Shown: positions 47,380 through 59,899, counted from the stretch's first letter. The stretch is DNA of 64,000 nucleotides from Cycas panzhihuaensis (GCA_023213395.1 CM041465.1:128409741-128473740); one strand, 5' to 3'. Program-made: numbers and translations. The notes: generated by a model not told the origin, from the sequence alone.

Positions 47380-49110
47380 TTACTTACAACCTTGATAAGA
47401 AGTTAATGATTACATTGTGAAATAGCCTTATTGTATCTTATGATAAAATTGAATTGTTGAAGATCTATGTCAAGTGTCAATTATTATATAACTTCTATTA
47501 AGTTTCTAAGGGATGAAGTATCTGCCAGTTTGTATATATAAGTATCTCTTTCTCAACTAAGTAATGCCTTTAATGCTTCACCACTTGAAGTAGAGCATGT
47601 ATCTCTTTATCATATATTAAGTACTTTGGCATTGTTCTTAGGAACATTTCTTATTCATATGATGTTATTTGGCCTTGCTATAGTAAGTTAACTTCTAATA
47701 CCACCTATAATGTATTTGCCTCTACCCTAAATGGTAACTACATGGATGGTAATAAGAACTACTACATTGATGAACTTCTTATTTAATTATTTAAAATCAT
47801 TTTATTATTTAATTCCCTAACTATAGATTATCTTTTGTATTAATAAAGTACTAAAAGGTAATATAATGTCATAGTATTAAAGGATTAATTTGCTCAAATA
47901 ATTTACCATGTCCATAAAGCTTCTTAATTATATAATATATCTTGGCATGGGCCATCATCTAGTGGTATATATCTTTGCAAGATTGATATGCAACCTTTCT
48001 TCATCTACCATGAATCCTATATATATCAACAAACTCATTATAAAACTATAGTTATTTATGTTATCTCAAACATTATGCTTTCATAGGAGTTTGAGTATAG
48101 CTTCAACATTTTATAGATTCTTCAACCAAGATTTGTTGAAGACCAAAATATCATCTAAGTAAACAATTATAAAATAAGTTATATATGGCCATAGTACTTT
48201 ATTTATTAGCCTTATAAATGTGGCTAGTGTACTTGATAGTTAAAATGTCATTACAAACCACTCAAATAACAAGTTTTGGTTTGTCTTAAAGGCTAACTTT
48301 AACATATCTTCTTGTTATATATTAATATGGTGGTATCTAGAGTTTAGGTCAATTTTGTTAAAGTACTTTACCACTTAGAATTGTATCTAGTAAATCCTAT
48401 ACATAAGGTAATGGGTACCTATTTTTTATTATGCTTTTATTTAAGAAATAATACTATGCACATCCTCCAAATCCCACCCTTTTTTGCTACTTGAACTACC
48501 AATAATCTACATAAATATGTATTGGGTTTGATATGATCTTGACTCATTAGAGTTTAGATTTATTTCTTGATTTCTACATTATCCAATATTGATGTTTTAT
48601 ATAATAAAGCGTTTAGTAGGAAAACTCTTAGTAGTAACTTAATGTTATATAAATAATTCTTTTATGAGGTAACCCTATACATTCCTTAAAGAAATCTTCA
48701 TAACTTATCAATATGTTATACAATTCCCCCTACTACTACTATGTTTTTATGGTAATGATGAAGGCTCATTTTACAACCATCTTGTCTTTATCTATTAACT
48801 CCATTACTAGCAAACGTTTGATATTATCTTCACCAAGTGCTTGGCTTATTTTGTAGGTATGAGTGACATTGATGTAGGTTATTTCTAACCATTGATCAAG
48901 TAGGATTTTCCATCTTTAATAATCCTATACTAGTTCAAACTCCTTTGATAAATACTATCTCTATCCCAAAGGTATGGATTTCCAATGATAGCTCCACAAA
49001 CATCCAATAGAACCACATTGCAATCTATTTCATTTATGTATAAGGCTGAGATGATGAACTTGAATTGGCATTATTTGTAATAGTTCTTGCATTCATTACT
49101 TATTGTTCCT
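47380..49110 (-). pseudogene. Element H: protease, RT and RNase H relic related to element C
   Basis: The minus strand carries a protease end with VVLLDVCGAIIGNPYLWDRD and IIKDGKSYLI (about 48880-49030), closely like 21130-21290 of C. The RT follows with FNKIDLNSRYHHIN, LFEWFVMTF, TLATFIRLINKVLWPYIT and IIVYLDDILVF (about 48140-48380). An RNase H piece lies near 47400-47450 (LQQFNFIIRYNK). All are full of stops. H is an older copy of the C family in the opposite orientation. Its integrase was not found to the left. Confidence 0.82.
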
Positions 49111-49139
49111 CAAGGATATAAAATGAAAAGCCAAAGGAA

Positions 49140-49765
49140 AGCTAAGCAATTGAGTTATTTTTTTAATGAAGAATATGAATTTTGTAATTGATAATTGATT
49201 AATCTTTGCATAAAGAAAGAGGTATTATTTATGTAAAGAGAGGACAAAATCATTTACATTTGCCTCTATTAAACCCCATGATTGCTTTACAAAGAAAGAG
49301 ATATCATTTATACAAAGAGAGGTCACAATAATTCACATTTGCCTTTGTTAAATCCCATGTCACTATCATTAACCCTAGTGCTAATGCACTTATTTATCAC
49401 TATATACACTATCAATCTTCATAGACTCTAAAATGTAGTGCTATATACATATGATGTTACTACAACTAACCTTAACCTAATTAGTCTCACTTATTTGCTT
49501 TATAAGTATGAGACATATTTTCTTCCCTTCTCCCATAAAAGATGGGTGTCATTAATCATTAATGAGAGCGTTCAAAATACATATTTCTACCTCTTATTAC
49601 TACTAAGATGTGCAAGGTATAGGCATTACTTATGCAAAGAGAGGGTATGACCTTTTCTATTTGCCTTTACTAAATCCCATGTCTTATTAGCTCTAATACT
49701 AATTTACTTATTAATCATTGTGCAAACTATTAATGTACTCTTGAACATAATACATACATATTAGC
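49140..49765 (-). repeat. Dispersed repeat R2 with three internal units (possible LTR of H)
   Basis: Three related units begin near 49214, 49290 and 49615, each with AAAGAGAGG, TTTGCCT(C/T)TATTAAA and CCCATG. The stretch 49160-49510 aligns with the reverse complement of about 59900-60240. Its place just beyond the protease end of H suggests it is part of the 5' LTR or leader of H, but no PBS was found. Confidence 0.55.
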
Positions 49766-49793
49766 ACAAGGAGGGCGACCGCATTGCACGCGT

Positions 49794-50087
49794 TCAAGGT
49801 TGAAATGGTTTGCTGTATCTAGGACATCCTCCATATGGGAACCTCTGTAATCTCCTCCTCTCCTCATCTACCCTAATCGGAGGGTTCTTAGTAGATGTTG
49901 GTCTTTCGCGATCTCTGGCGGCGGCGTTGTTGTATTCCTGTATTGCACGCTGGAGCTGTATGGCTCTACTCTGGACCACATCTATTACAATTCTTCTCTC
50001 CTCTGAAATTTTCTGTCTGGTTACTCTAATTTCTTCAACCTCGTCTGCCATTCGTCCACGTCCTATTTGTTTGCCGCCAGACAACAT
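49794..50087 (-). CDS. Putative small host gene in a GC-rich island (97 codons, unknown function)
   Basis: An uninterrupted frame starts MLSGGKQIGRGRMADEVEEI and ends RFPYGGCPRYSKPFQP. The product is about 11 kDa, very rich in Arg and Glu, with a middle segment (about residues 18-55, VTRQKISEERRIVIDVVQSR and following) likely to form one long helix. No family was recognised. The island (49770-50560) is far richer in G and C than its surroundings and has a TATA-like box about 93 bp upstream of the start codon. The boundary at about 49770 is abrupt, so a nearby element may have cut off the 3' end of a longer gene. The antisense frame (49810-50256) is hydrophobic and probably a shadow. Confidence 0.5.
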   Translation of the reverse strand: MLSGGKQIGRGRMADEVEEIRVTRQKISEERRIVIDVVQSRAIQLQRAIQEYNNAAARDRERPTSTKNPPIRVDEERRRLQRFPYGGCPRYSKPFQP

Positions 50088-50179
50088 ATTTTTCCTACTT
50101 TCTCACTTTCTGTATACCCAACAATTAATTAATAATATACAATCACGACTCTCGTACTATTCCAACTCTCCCCTTTCCA

Positions 50180-50187
50180 TTTATAGT
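50180..50187 (-). promoter_or_regulatory. TATA box upstream of the 97-codon frame
   Basis: The minus strand reads CTATAAAT, 93 bp upstream of the ATG at 50087. A TGACG motif (minus, near 50210-50217) lies about 30 bp further upstream, in the range for a bZIP site. Inferred from consensus and spacing. Confidence 0.5.
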
Positions 50188-50560
50188 TATACGTTCCCTG
50201 TTGTAGAAAACGTCATCTGGATAACAGACCGTCGTATTCTTTCATATCGTGTTTAATGTTAATCAAATGCAGGCAATTAATGCGTATCAAGGAATAAAGT
50301 AAAGTGAGGCAGTAAGCTCTTTATCCGGCGTCGCCGAGATCCCTTCCTTTTTCTTTTTCTGGTATAGTTGAGAGATTGCGGAGGGTCCGCTTGCAAGATT
50401 GCGCGTCCAAACCACCCTAAGCGGGGCTTGATAGCTTGCTTAATCTTTTGCCTTTTTACGTATAACCCAGCGTCTTTCCTTTGTCAACGTATAAAGGTGA
50501 CCACCAACGAGAGGCCATGTTATAACTAACCTTGTTTCAAACCTCGTGACCCAAGAGGAG
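50188..50560. other. Upstream part of the GC-rich island
   Basis: G- and C-richer than its surroundings, with CpG-containing pieces such as GGCGTCGCCGAGATC near 50330. It is the presumed promoter and upstream region of the minus-strand gene. A plus-strand TATAAAGG lies at about 50491-50498; no convincing plus-strand gene follows. Confidence 0.4.
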
Positions 50561-52194
50561 GGAGCATAAACTACAATTAGGAGCAGCATTTAGGTTTGTC
50601 CCTATGTAAAGCCTTAACAGTCCATGTTACAAATAGAACCTAATACACCAAAGATTCGATATAAGGGACCACTAGACTTTCCTCTTACTTTTGTACATGT
50701 TCTATGCAGCTATAGGGAGGCTCCCTTAAGCTCAAAAGAAATTACCAAGAAATTGAATAATCTTACCATAATTGAACTTATATGGGACCCAACTCTTGTA
50801 ATGATAAAGTTGCATTAATCTTTAAATTGTGCCTAACACTTGGAACTTGACAGCTAGAATTACATCTTTTCTCATAAATAATTACTCTTCATTTGGACTC
50901 CACAAAGAACCCATAAGCAAGGAATGCCCAAATCTTTATAATCTTGCCCTTTGCAAAATATTGCCATGGTTGGTCTAATGGTAATCTAATGTGATTTTAA
51001 TCGCTTGTTTCTGAAGTTGAAAATAAGAACATCTACAAAGTGATTATTCAATATTTACCTTCCTTATGGAAAATATATGCCTTGAATTTTACCTTTTATT
51101 TTGATTAACTCTAGAGGAGACCCATGTACACTAATTTCCAAGACATAAAGTTAATATGCTAGAGTGTAAGCTTCTCTTAGGGATGTTTCTAATCTTATTA
51201 GATAGATGAGGGCTACATTAACTATGATATGTTGAGTCATTTTGGTTGGACGACGTGATATATCTACAACATGTAGGATTAAAGCTATACCATTCAAACC
51301 CACTTTATACCCTCCCATGTCATGATTAGATTATTGAGAATTATATGTCCTTTAATGCCCCTTAACACATTTAAGGACTTAGAGAATTTTTATATGATAC
51401 ATTGAGCAAAGTGATAGACCTCCATCTTAATGTGGAGTCTTTTTTTTATCCTTTGGGATGAATTCAATAATGAAATATTCGTTAATGAACTCTTCCATGG
51501 CCCTTGTGGTCAAAACCCCACTTCACATGTTTATTAGATTATATTTGATGGTATCCCTTATTTTAATGTAAAAGTATTTAGGCATTATATCCATCCCTAA
51601 AGATTTCTTATTACTTAAATCTTTTAACGAGCTTCTTCCATCTTAGGCTTGGGAATATATTATTTAAGAATTCTAAAGTCTAATAAGAAGAGTATTATAT
51701 CTACATATTTCTTATATATTTTCTTGTTAGACTAGTCGATTTAATAGCTAGCTCAAAATGATCCCTTGGCAATATTTTCAAAATGCTATTATAGGTGGTT
51801 TTAGTGAACTCATCAAAGTGCCATCGTTATTCTTTATCAATGAGATGTTTTAATAAGGTTATTTTATTTTTAAACCCTCAAATACAAATTTTGAATTTGA
51901 GTCCCACTCCTAAATCTAAGGCAGCATTACTCTAATTTGTGCTCTTTTGTTCAACTTTGATTAAAAATCTCAATTGTCTCTTAACTCAATCTCCTCTATG
52001 AAGGGTTTCAAGGTCATTAATGAAATACTTTAATTTTATCTTAGCTTATACAAGTTTATATATAAGATTTTCTCCCCCTTTTAGGTCTATAACTTGTTTA
52101 TTAAAATTTCTTAAAAAGGTGGTTGTTTTTTTTTTCAATTGCACTTTCCCAACAGAATATCTCAATTAAATTACCTAGGGGTGTAGGTTACAAG
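50561..52194. other. AT-rich sequence, no assignment
   Basis: Broken minus-strand pieces such as SLRWKKLVKRFK and KWGFDHKGHGRVH (51450-51660) suggest a dead coding region, but no family could be named. Nothing else is visible. Confidence 0.35.
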
Positions 52195-52602
52195 CTCCAA
52201 ACTATTGACAATTTTGGGAAAATAATGCTACAATCAACCACCATCATGTCATTGTAGGAAAGGAATAACATTCACAAGAAGACATAAAGATAGAGATAAA
52301 AGGACATAAAGATGTGTGGTAATACTATCATCTTATTAACCAAGGGGATTACACGATCAGTTGGGCAGTGGAGATTACCAACCTTAAGTCAATGCATTAG
52401 CCTTTAATGGCAATCCCTCATAATACACATTCATACACTAATGTCTCTCTCATATACCATATTTATACATCACATTGGATGGTTCAACAACCCAACTAAT
52501 TCACATCAATTTCCCCTTTTACATTAATGAACCCCCTTATTAATACAAATATCAATGACCCATTTATTAATGTATTATTAGTGACCCTTTTATCAACCAC
52601 CA
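52195..52602 (-). repeat. LTR of element E, left copy
   Basis: About 408 bp, aligned with 55610-56033. The ends are approximate because the terminal TG and CA are mutated in this copy. Confidence 0.7.
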
Positions 52603-55600
52603 AGTCTCACAAACTTAAAACACGTTCCATCTTGGAATACCATCAAATCCTAACATCTGTCTTAAACTTGATAAGTTACATAAGCCTAACACATATTTGT
52701 GTGACAAATATGGATCAATAATGTCTATATGAAGGATCATCCTTTAGATACATGGTTCATCATTACTCTTTATTGTGTTATTAATCAACAACATCTAGAT
52801 CAACTCAATATATTCTTTTATTGAGCAATATTCATCCATATTTGAGCCATGTCTTATTGTCTAGCAGTGATTTCTTTGCCAAGTTTTAGCCAATGGCATC
52901 TTATATTTGGGTGTTGTATCACTTAACACTTGGGTCATAGTAATCATGCTAAATTCTACTCATGCCTTTACTAGGTTACTAACATCTCTTATTTAAGCCC
53001 CTATTACAAGGCAGCTCTTTATTCTAGGTCCAATTAAGTAACAAGCCTGAGACATGCATTTCTCATCCCAATTTGAAGAGTCTAATTAGAGTGTTTAGGT
53101 TGAGCCATATCTTTTCTAGGTCATCATGTGAATGAGGTTTTGAGCTAACCCACAACCTTGATATCATCTCAATAACTTTAATATTTTTAAATAACTTCTT
53201 TATTAATATAGAGAGAGGTTACATCATATTAGGTATGCATTCACTAAGAATCATCATCACTTAAAGGAAAAAACCATGCTACATGAGATAATACCAAGCC
53301 ATCTACTTCGATTTGCTATTGTATACTATTGATAAATGAGAAAAACCTCAACTTAGGCTAAGATTAAAAAATTTACCTAATGCTACTTTTCCATTACCTA
53401 TGTTCTTGAATTCTCCCTCAACACACATGGTGTCATGCTTGTCTTCAATTGTTCTAGAGTCTACCCTTGATATATGTTATAGTCATGTATCAAATGTATG
53501 CATAGATTCCCTTATATAGCTAAATATTATATTCAATTAGCAAAGTAGATAAAATATTAGCTATTTTTACAAAATAAAGAAGGTTAACAACTTCCTTTGT
53601 ATTATTACACATAGTTGAAAAAAAAAATCATGAGTCTAAAGGCACTACTAGACAAATAGACAATGAAAAATTAATGTGTTGAACATTGTAAATATATCTC
53701 CTCTAATGTCAATGCCTATTGTAACATACATTGCACTTATTTATCCTGCGATTATTGTATTTTGATATCTAAATATGGCTCCAATATAGCTCCTAATATA
53801 GGTTACTATAACTTTCATCATTACATTCATTCACTAAATTTTTAAACAGAAGATTATTAGGATTACTTGTATCTGCCTCATATCCTTGACTCTATATAAT
53901 TAAGCATCTAAGTAGGGAGAGTTCAATCTCATCATTAACTTCTTATATATTCATGATTTCTTATTAATCAAATCTATGGTTGTGATGTCAAGCTCATCTT
54001 AAGTACTTTAACTATGTAAGCATATGTCGATGAACTCTGATCCCCCAATTTTTCAAGCTCTTTTATATTGACTCTAATCTCTATCAATAGTAAGTTACAT
54101 TCTTGATATTGGATATAATATTAAGCTCTCACATGGTGCCATAAAAATTATGTCCATCTTTAAATTTTCTAATCTCAAAATACACTAGTTATGAGGATTT
54201 TGTTGAATATCAGAGGAATGAATCCAATCATAAGCTTTAATATATATTCCTGATGTTGGATATAATGTTGAGCTCTCACATGGTGCCATAAAACTTGTGT
54301 CTGTCTTTAAATTTTCTAATCTCAAGAAATACTAGTTATGAGGATTTTGTTGAACATTAGAGAAATGAATCTAATCATAAGCTTTAATATGAATTTAGTT
54401 ATATATAATCATACTCAACACAATTATTAAGGTTCAATGTCATCACTTTTTCCTAAGCATCTTTGGCATTTCCTCAACCACATCACTTCTATAATGTAGT
54501 ATCATATTCAAGCATGTCATTAAGTTAACTTAGTACTGTATGAATCCATTGATTCATACTACTTAAAACACCATTATTATCTTAATATTAATCTATATCG
54601 TTAATGTTTATAAACATCAAATATTGGGACTTAGTATTTGGCTACTTCATAATGTTGTTTATTGACTTATACTCAACTTCATTGGTATGGGTGATTTCAT
54701 ATGCTCGATGTCAACATTGTCAACTTTGACAAAATCAACTTCATTGACTTGATAACACAAAATGTTATCGGCTTTATCACCATTGACTTCAACTCAACAT
54801 TGTCAACTTTATCAAGTTCAAACATCTTCATCTATTTGACTAGCATTGAATTATAATTCATTAGCATCAACTTTGGATTAACTTTTCAATGCCAACTTAA
54901 TATTGAAAGTCTATCATTCTTTATCGATAACCTTCAAGCTCTATTACTAATATTTAAATAGTGTTGTCATTAATACTTTTGTTGACTAAATCTACATAAT
55001 ACTTTCTTGTTGATGTGGGATTTTGGAGTATACTTCAATACATACTCCAAAGAGCCATTACATTATCCATGTCGAGGTCATTATAAACACAAGTATTTAT
55101 AATAAAGATAGCTTTAATTTAATTTTCTCCTTCTTTAATGATAGATTAGAAACTAATTTAAACACTTGCAAGAATGTATTATATCTTTCATCTAAACAAT
55201 GGATACTACTTACCATGTCCCCCTTTTCACACTAAAGCATTGACATACATGGTGCTTACTACATGACCTTTCACATGCTAAGGTGTCAACATCTTCAAGT
55301 TTGATTGTTAGGAAATTGTCTAACCATCATACATCATCTTAGACATTCCTTCAATGGTATTCAATTATATAGACAGTTATTAAAAAAGATTCATCATGGC
55401 AAGTAAAATATTGATCTTTATTGGTATAACATATTGTAATTATTCTTGCATTCTATTTTGAGGTCAAATCTTCATTATAGTTTAACCAATGTTCCTTATT
55501 TATCCTGAATAAATGGTGAGGTTGCACTTGTGGTCCTATTGATGTCACCTAATCAACCATAAGGCATTGGAACCAGTGCACAGCCTTCTAGTTCTTATAT

Positions 55601-55609
55601 CAACAATAG
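52603..55609. other. Interior of element E
   Basis: Largely non-coding. A 147-bp tandem duplication sits at 54104-54397. One minus-strand frame near 53990-54090 stays open for about 45 codons (LLLIEIRVNIKELEKLGDQS) and may be a Gag remnant. A stretch of TCAACTTTGAC-like repeats lies at 54690-54860. Confidence 0.45.
54104..54397. repeat. 147-bp tandem duplication inside E
   Basis: TGATATTGGATATAAT at 54104 recurs as TGATGTTGGATATAAT at 54251. Both units contain CTCTCACATGGTGCCATAAA, TTATGAGGATTTTGTTGAA and AATCATAAGCTTTAATAT. Confidence 0.9.
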
Positions 55610-56033
55610 TGTTAAATATTAGTAATTTTAGGAAAATAATACTTTAATCAACCACTAACATGTCATTGTAGGAAAGGGGCAACATTCATAACAAGGAGGA
55701 GAGAAAGATATAAAAAGACACAAAGATATACAATAATACAGTCATCTTATTAACTAAAGGAATTAGATAATCAACTAGTAGTGGAAGCTGCTAGCCTTGC
55801 CTTGAGTCAATGCATCAACCTCCAATGGTAATCACTCATAATACACATTCACATTCTAATGCCTCTCTCATGCAGAATATTTATACATCATGTAAGATGG
55901 TTCAATAACCCAACCAACTCTCAACTAATTCTCACATTAATTTTCCATTGTATATGAATCAACCCCCTTGTTAATACAAATATCAATGTCCTCTTTATTA
56001 ATGTATTGTTAATGATCCTTTTATTGACCAACA
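55610..56033 (-). repeat. LTR of element E, right copy
   Basis: About 424 bp; begins TGTTAAATATTAG and ends ACCAACA on the plus-strand view. Confidence 0.7.
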
Positions 56034-57404
56034 TAAACTCTAATGATTCCCCCTATACAAAGTTGTATTTCAAGTAACAAGGTGTCAATTTTTAAGGGAA
56101 GAAAGGGGAAAAGAGGAGATTTAACACCTAATTTTAATACAAAGAGGATAAATAGATGATTTAAATGGGTGATTCCCCTAATGACTAATACCATCATTCA
56201 ATCCATTGATATATTGTACACATGTTAGATAGGTATATATCCTCTCTAATCTTATTAATCTCTTAACTTAGTCTTTCCTATAATTTGACTACATTAATTA
56301 GTATCCCAAATAAAATTTAGCCCACTTAGCATGTGATACTATAATGAATATTTTTAAGTTAGGAAAATTTATTACATATTATCATTTCCATTTTAAATCA
56401 CTAAGTATATCCTCTAATTGATTTAGATTAAAACTAAAAGAAGATATAAGGAAAGAAGAATAATAAGAAAATATCAATGACTAGAATTCAAGGACCAATG
56501 ATAAGTAATTAGAGTTCAAGTAACCATCAATGGGTAAAAGGGTAACTAGCAACCCATAATTAGAAAGTTAACAATAAGCAATCAATAACCAAATGAACTA
56601 GTTTTAGAGTTGCATATTATAACTAAGATTATAACAAATAATAGATCAAGAAATTGTTGCCCAAAATAGTTACTATAACATCATATAAAAGAGAAGAGAA
56701 CAAGAAAGGACTATTATCTAAAGTAGAAGAAAAAAGGGACTCTAGAGGAAGAAAATCAATTAAAGAAGAAAGATCCTAACCCCATAAGCATAGAGAAGGA
56801 CCTTGGCTTTAGACTTATCCACTTCATCTTTATACTATGCAATGTAGAGATGCTTTACAACTAACACCTATAACCAACATACTTTCATATATTAATATAA
56901 GTATTTACACTAATTATCAAATAAATTATTCACACAGACTCCACATTGGGTAGATTTATGTTGAATTGAACTACCACTACTCAATTTGTATTCTTATGTA
57001 ATGTGAATGGAATTATTAATAAATTACACCCTTAGTCTAAGATAGGCATTACTTGATCTTGGCTTAACGTCAAGGAATTAAATAACTTATTAACTTAAAT
57101 ATATTCTTGGCATTAAAATTCCCAAAGGGAACCATAAAAGACATAACTAGTTACTAGGATTTAAACCATCTCTTTCTCATATCATAATTTTCGTATTAAG
57201 TAGGTTCAAACCTTATAAAAAGCTTTTAAGGTATATTTAGGTGGTTTAGACTAGAGAAAGGTATGTTAAAGATGGTTAGATACCATTAGAACCACCTTTT
57301 CTAAAAGGAGGAGTCCAAAGGACTAGAAGTATAGGAGCACAAGTATAAATGTTAACTAAAGGTGAAATTAACCCATACCCAACCTCAAGTTCTATAGAGG
57401 CAAG
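56034..57404. other. AT-rich sequence without recognisable features
   Basis: No coding family, element end or repeat was recognised. Confidence 0.4.
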
Positions 57405-57420
57405 AATGGAGAATGTTAAA

Positions 57421-57719
57421 GCCTCATGGGGCTGGGTGGATTGGTAAGATATGGCGATTACCAAGGAGAGACCCAGGTTCAAAACTCATGAGTGCAATTC
57501 ATTTCACAGGGAAGTAGTCTGATCGGCGTCTGCTACTACAAAGAAAGTAGTCCGACCAAAGTTCATTGAGTGTGCGCCAGTTGTACAATGGCGGTATGAA
57601 CTCCAAGTGTGTCCAGTACAAAGGCAGTATAAAAACCTAGATCCCGGGGGTCCCCCTTACTTCAAAACTTTGTACCAAGGGTGGCTAGAGGTTCTCCTCT
57701 AGATAACAAAAAACAAAAA
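57421..57719 (+). mobile_element. tRNA-derived SINE, complete
   Basis: The 5' part contains a pol III A box (TGGGTGGATTGGTAAG, 57433-57448) and a B box (GGTTCAAAACTC, 57476-57487), spaced as in a tRNA gene. The body is GC-richer than its flanks and ends in AACAAAAAACAAAAAA. It is flanked by AATGGAGAATGTTAAA (57405-57420) and AATGGAGAATATTAAA (57720-57735), a 16-bp target duplication with one difference. SINEs are transcribed by pol III and copied by the machinery of a partner LINE. The family name was not determined. Confidence 0.9.
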
Positions 57720-57735
57720 AATGGAGAATATTAAA

Positions 57736-58239
57736 AAATAATTAGATGATTTCTTAGAGAAATAAAAGGGTCAAATGTTCTAAACTATGTAAATTCTATA
57801 AAACTTTCAACTATAAAGGGCTAATCCTTTATTAATAAAACTATTAAGTGCAAATTTTAATGTGCCTAATATGTGTGGATGGAGAGCAATATGAAGGATT
57901 CTAATTATAACCATGATTTTGAGTGTATAAATAAAGATGGGGATTCCTAATATGTGATGGAAAAAAAGATAAAGAGATAGTTGATAACTCATTAAGATAT
58001 CTAAAAGTTTATTATTCTTATCAATGTTATATAGGCTAAAAAAAAGAGATTTGACAAGATTGAAGATGATAAGCCAAGTATTACCATGATGGAAGAACCT
58101 TGGAAAATAGTACAAACTTTAAGGGAAGCTCCCCATATTGAGTTGGGATGTTTACAAATATGCAACTAATAAAATATTATATCCTATGGATTATATCAAA
58201 ATTTTATAACTATAATGGAAGTACTTGAGACAAAATATA
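57736..58239. other. AT-rich sequence without recognisable features
   Basis: A minus-strand open stretch at 57807-58115 (hydrophobic, no motif) is probably chance in AT-rich DNA. Confidence 0.35.
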
Positions 58240-58660
58240 GGACAAAGTATATACTCCTACCTTGAAGACTTTTAGTAACTTACTATTAAATTATAAATTA
58301 TTGATAATTATAAAAAATAAAAAAATAAAAAGCCATCATAATCCTATATGCTCATCTTTATAAGAAATTGGAGTTATTATAAGTATAAACTTTTGAGGAA
58401 GTAGTAAGAAAATCTTCCTTGATTGAAGGCAAAGTAAAGGGAAGGAGTATCTTTCCCCATGCCTCCTCAGACAAGTTAAATATTCTAAGGGATAACAAGA
58501 AAAGAAAGGGTCTTAGAAAGATGGTAGAAGGCCTACTACTAATAAAAAACTACTAAAAGGAAAGAAGAAGAACTTATATAAACATTATAACTACATTATT
58601 AAAAGTTTTGTGCTAAGAATATGCCTAAACAACACCCTCAAGGCTCATGTAGAAGAAAAT
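58240..58660 (+). pseudogene. Gypsy-like Gag relic
   Basis: A plus-strand frame reads TFEEVVRKSSLIEGKVKGRS, then a Lys/Arg-rich stretch and KHYNYIIKSFV near 58573-58606. The latter resembles a zinc knuckle (C-x2-C...) in which cysteines have become tyrosine. The EEVVRKSSLIEG piece is like the end of plant Gypsy capsids. Stops are frequent. The rest of this element was not recognised. Confidence 0.4.
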
Positions 58661-59360
58661 GAATTATCCAAAACTAAATAACTGGATTAAACAACAATTA
58701 TGGAACTTTATTGGATGATCCTAAGAAATAAAATATGGTATTAAAAAGAGAAAGACTCCTTATAATTAATAAGTTTCTAAGAGGTATAAGTCCTCATAAA
58801 TGTCTTTTCAAAACCAAGGATATAAACTTGTGAATTATACAATAAAATTTATCTATATTTGCTTAACAAAATATATAATAAATAAAATATAACTCCTATT
58901 ATCAAATTACCCTTACACAGTTATATGCCCTTTCAAATCTCCTCCAAAGGTAGTACAAGTAGTTAGGTAGGATCCAAATATATATTATCTTCCTTGCATA
59001 ATTCTAACTCTTATTATTCTATTAGTAATTCTCCTAGAACTTGTACAAATGTTTGAACAAGATTTACTACAAAACCTAACTATAAATAGGACCTATCTCA
59101 AAAGTTGGTAATTACAACTATACAATAATATTTTTGCCCTAACTTAGCAAGCATAAGGATTGGTCTATGAGATCATCATAAGTTGAAGTCTCTTGGAATA
59201 AATCCCCTTTTACTTTATCGATAAAAATAAATGTATTTATATATGGATTTTAATAACTATTACAACCACCTAATAGTTAACTTGCATAATAATATTAGGT
59301 AACAAACTTAACTACTCTTCTTTGTAGTTAAGTCACTATTTGTATGAGTGACTATTTAGC
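58661..59360. other. AT-rich sequence, no assignment
   Basis: It may contain decayed continuation of the Gag relic to the left, but nothing was recognised. Confidence 0.35.
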
Positions 59361-59420
59361 CTTTCCATAACCATGACTTCCCTTTAGAAACTCTAAAGAG
59401 AAAGTTCCTTTTATGAAGTT

Positions 59421-59630
59421 TGAAGGGAACTTTCCTTTCAAATATTTAATGCGAATGTTTCCTTTCCAAAGCTTAAAGGGAACTTCTATTTACAAATTTT
59501 GAAGGGAATTTTCCATTCACAATGTTTAAAGGAAACCTTCCTTCAAAAAATATGTAGGGAAGTTCATTTCAAATTGGATGAAGTAACTCCCTCTTCCTAA
59601 ACTTTCTTGAAGGAAACTCCCTTTAATTAT
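59421..59630. repeat. 26-27 bp quasi-palindromic repeat array
   Basis: Units start near 59422, 59475, 59501, 59528, 59555 and 59608. Each holds a GAAGGGAA...TTCC(C/A)TTC-like inverted pair, for example AAGGAAACCTTCCTT with perfect six-base arms. The spacing in the centre is 26-27 bp. Confidence 0.75.
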
Positions 59631-59899
59631 CTAAAAGGTAGCTTAACAATTACATAAAATGTATTTTGAAGATACCTATTCTATAAATATATTTTTGAGT
59701 ACAAAGGATCAAGACATATATGAGATTACATCAAAGATGAGGACTCCACAATATGTAATAATTACAATAACAACTACAGATGAGGTCTAATTTAAGGCTC
59801 ATTAATAATAAAAATACAAGTTTAAAAAGAATTAATCAACATAGTTTTCGACTAGAGACTCAAAAAATTCACTTTTTATAGTAATATTCAAGAAGTATA

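Larger units (their letters stand above)
52195..56033 (-). mobile_element. Element E: old LTR retrotransposon with little coding content
   Basis: Two direct repeats (about 52195-52602 and 55610-56033) of just over 400 bp share AAAATAATNNT, CATGTCATTGTAGGAAAGG, ATAATACACATTCA and AATACAAATATCAATG. They differ by perhaps 20%. A degenerate tRNA-iMet site on the minus strand (TGATATAAGAAC, near 55591-55602, 9 of 12 bases) next to the right copy suggests minus orientation. The 3-kb interior has no recognisable RT or integrase, so E was non-autonomous or is too decayed. The flanks (ACAAG and TAAAC) do not match. Confidence 0.65.

Noticed and set aside
49810-50256. 148-codon plus-strand frame in the GC-rich island
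   Set aside because: It lies antisense to the minus-strand frame with the TATA box and is hydrophobic in the way expected of an antisense shadow. No supporting promoter was found.
52195-56038. Target duplication for element E
   Set aside because: ACAAG and TAAAC do not match; the ends are too decayed to place exactly.
57433-57487. Possible tRNA gene
   Set aside because: A and B boxes are present, but no cloverleaf with an acceptor stem could be drawn, and the A-rich tail and target duplication show it is a SINE.
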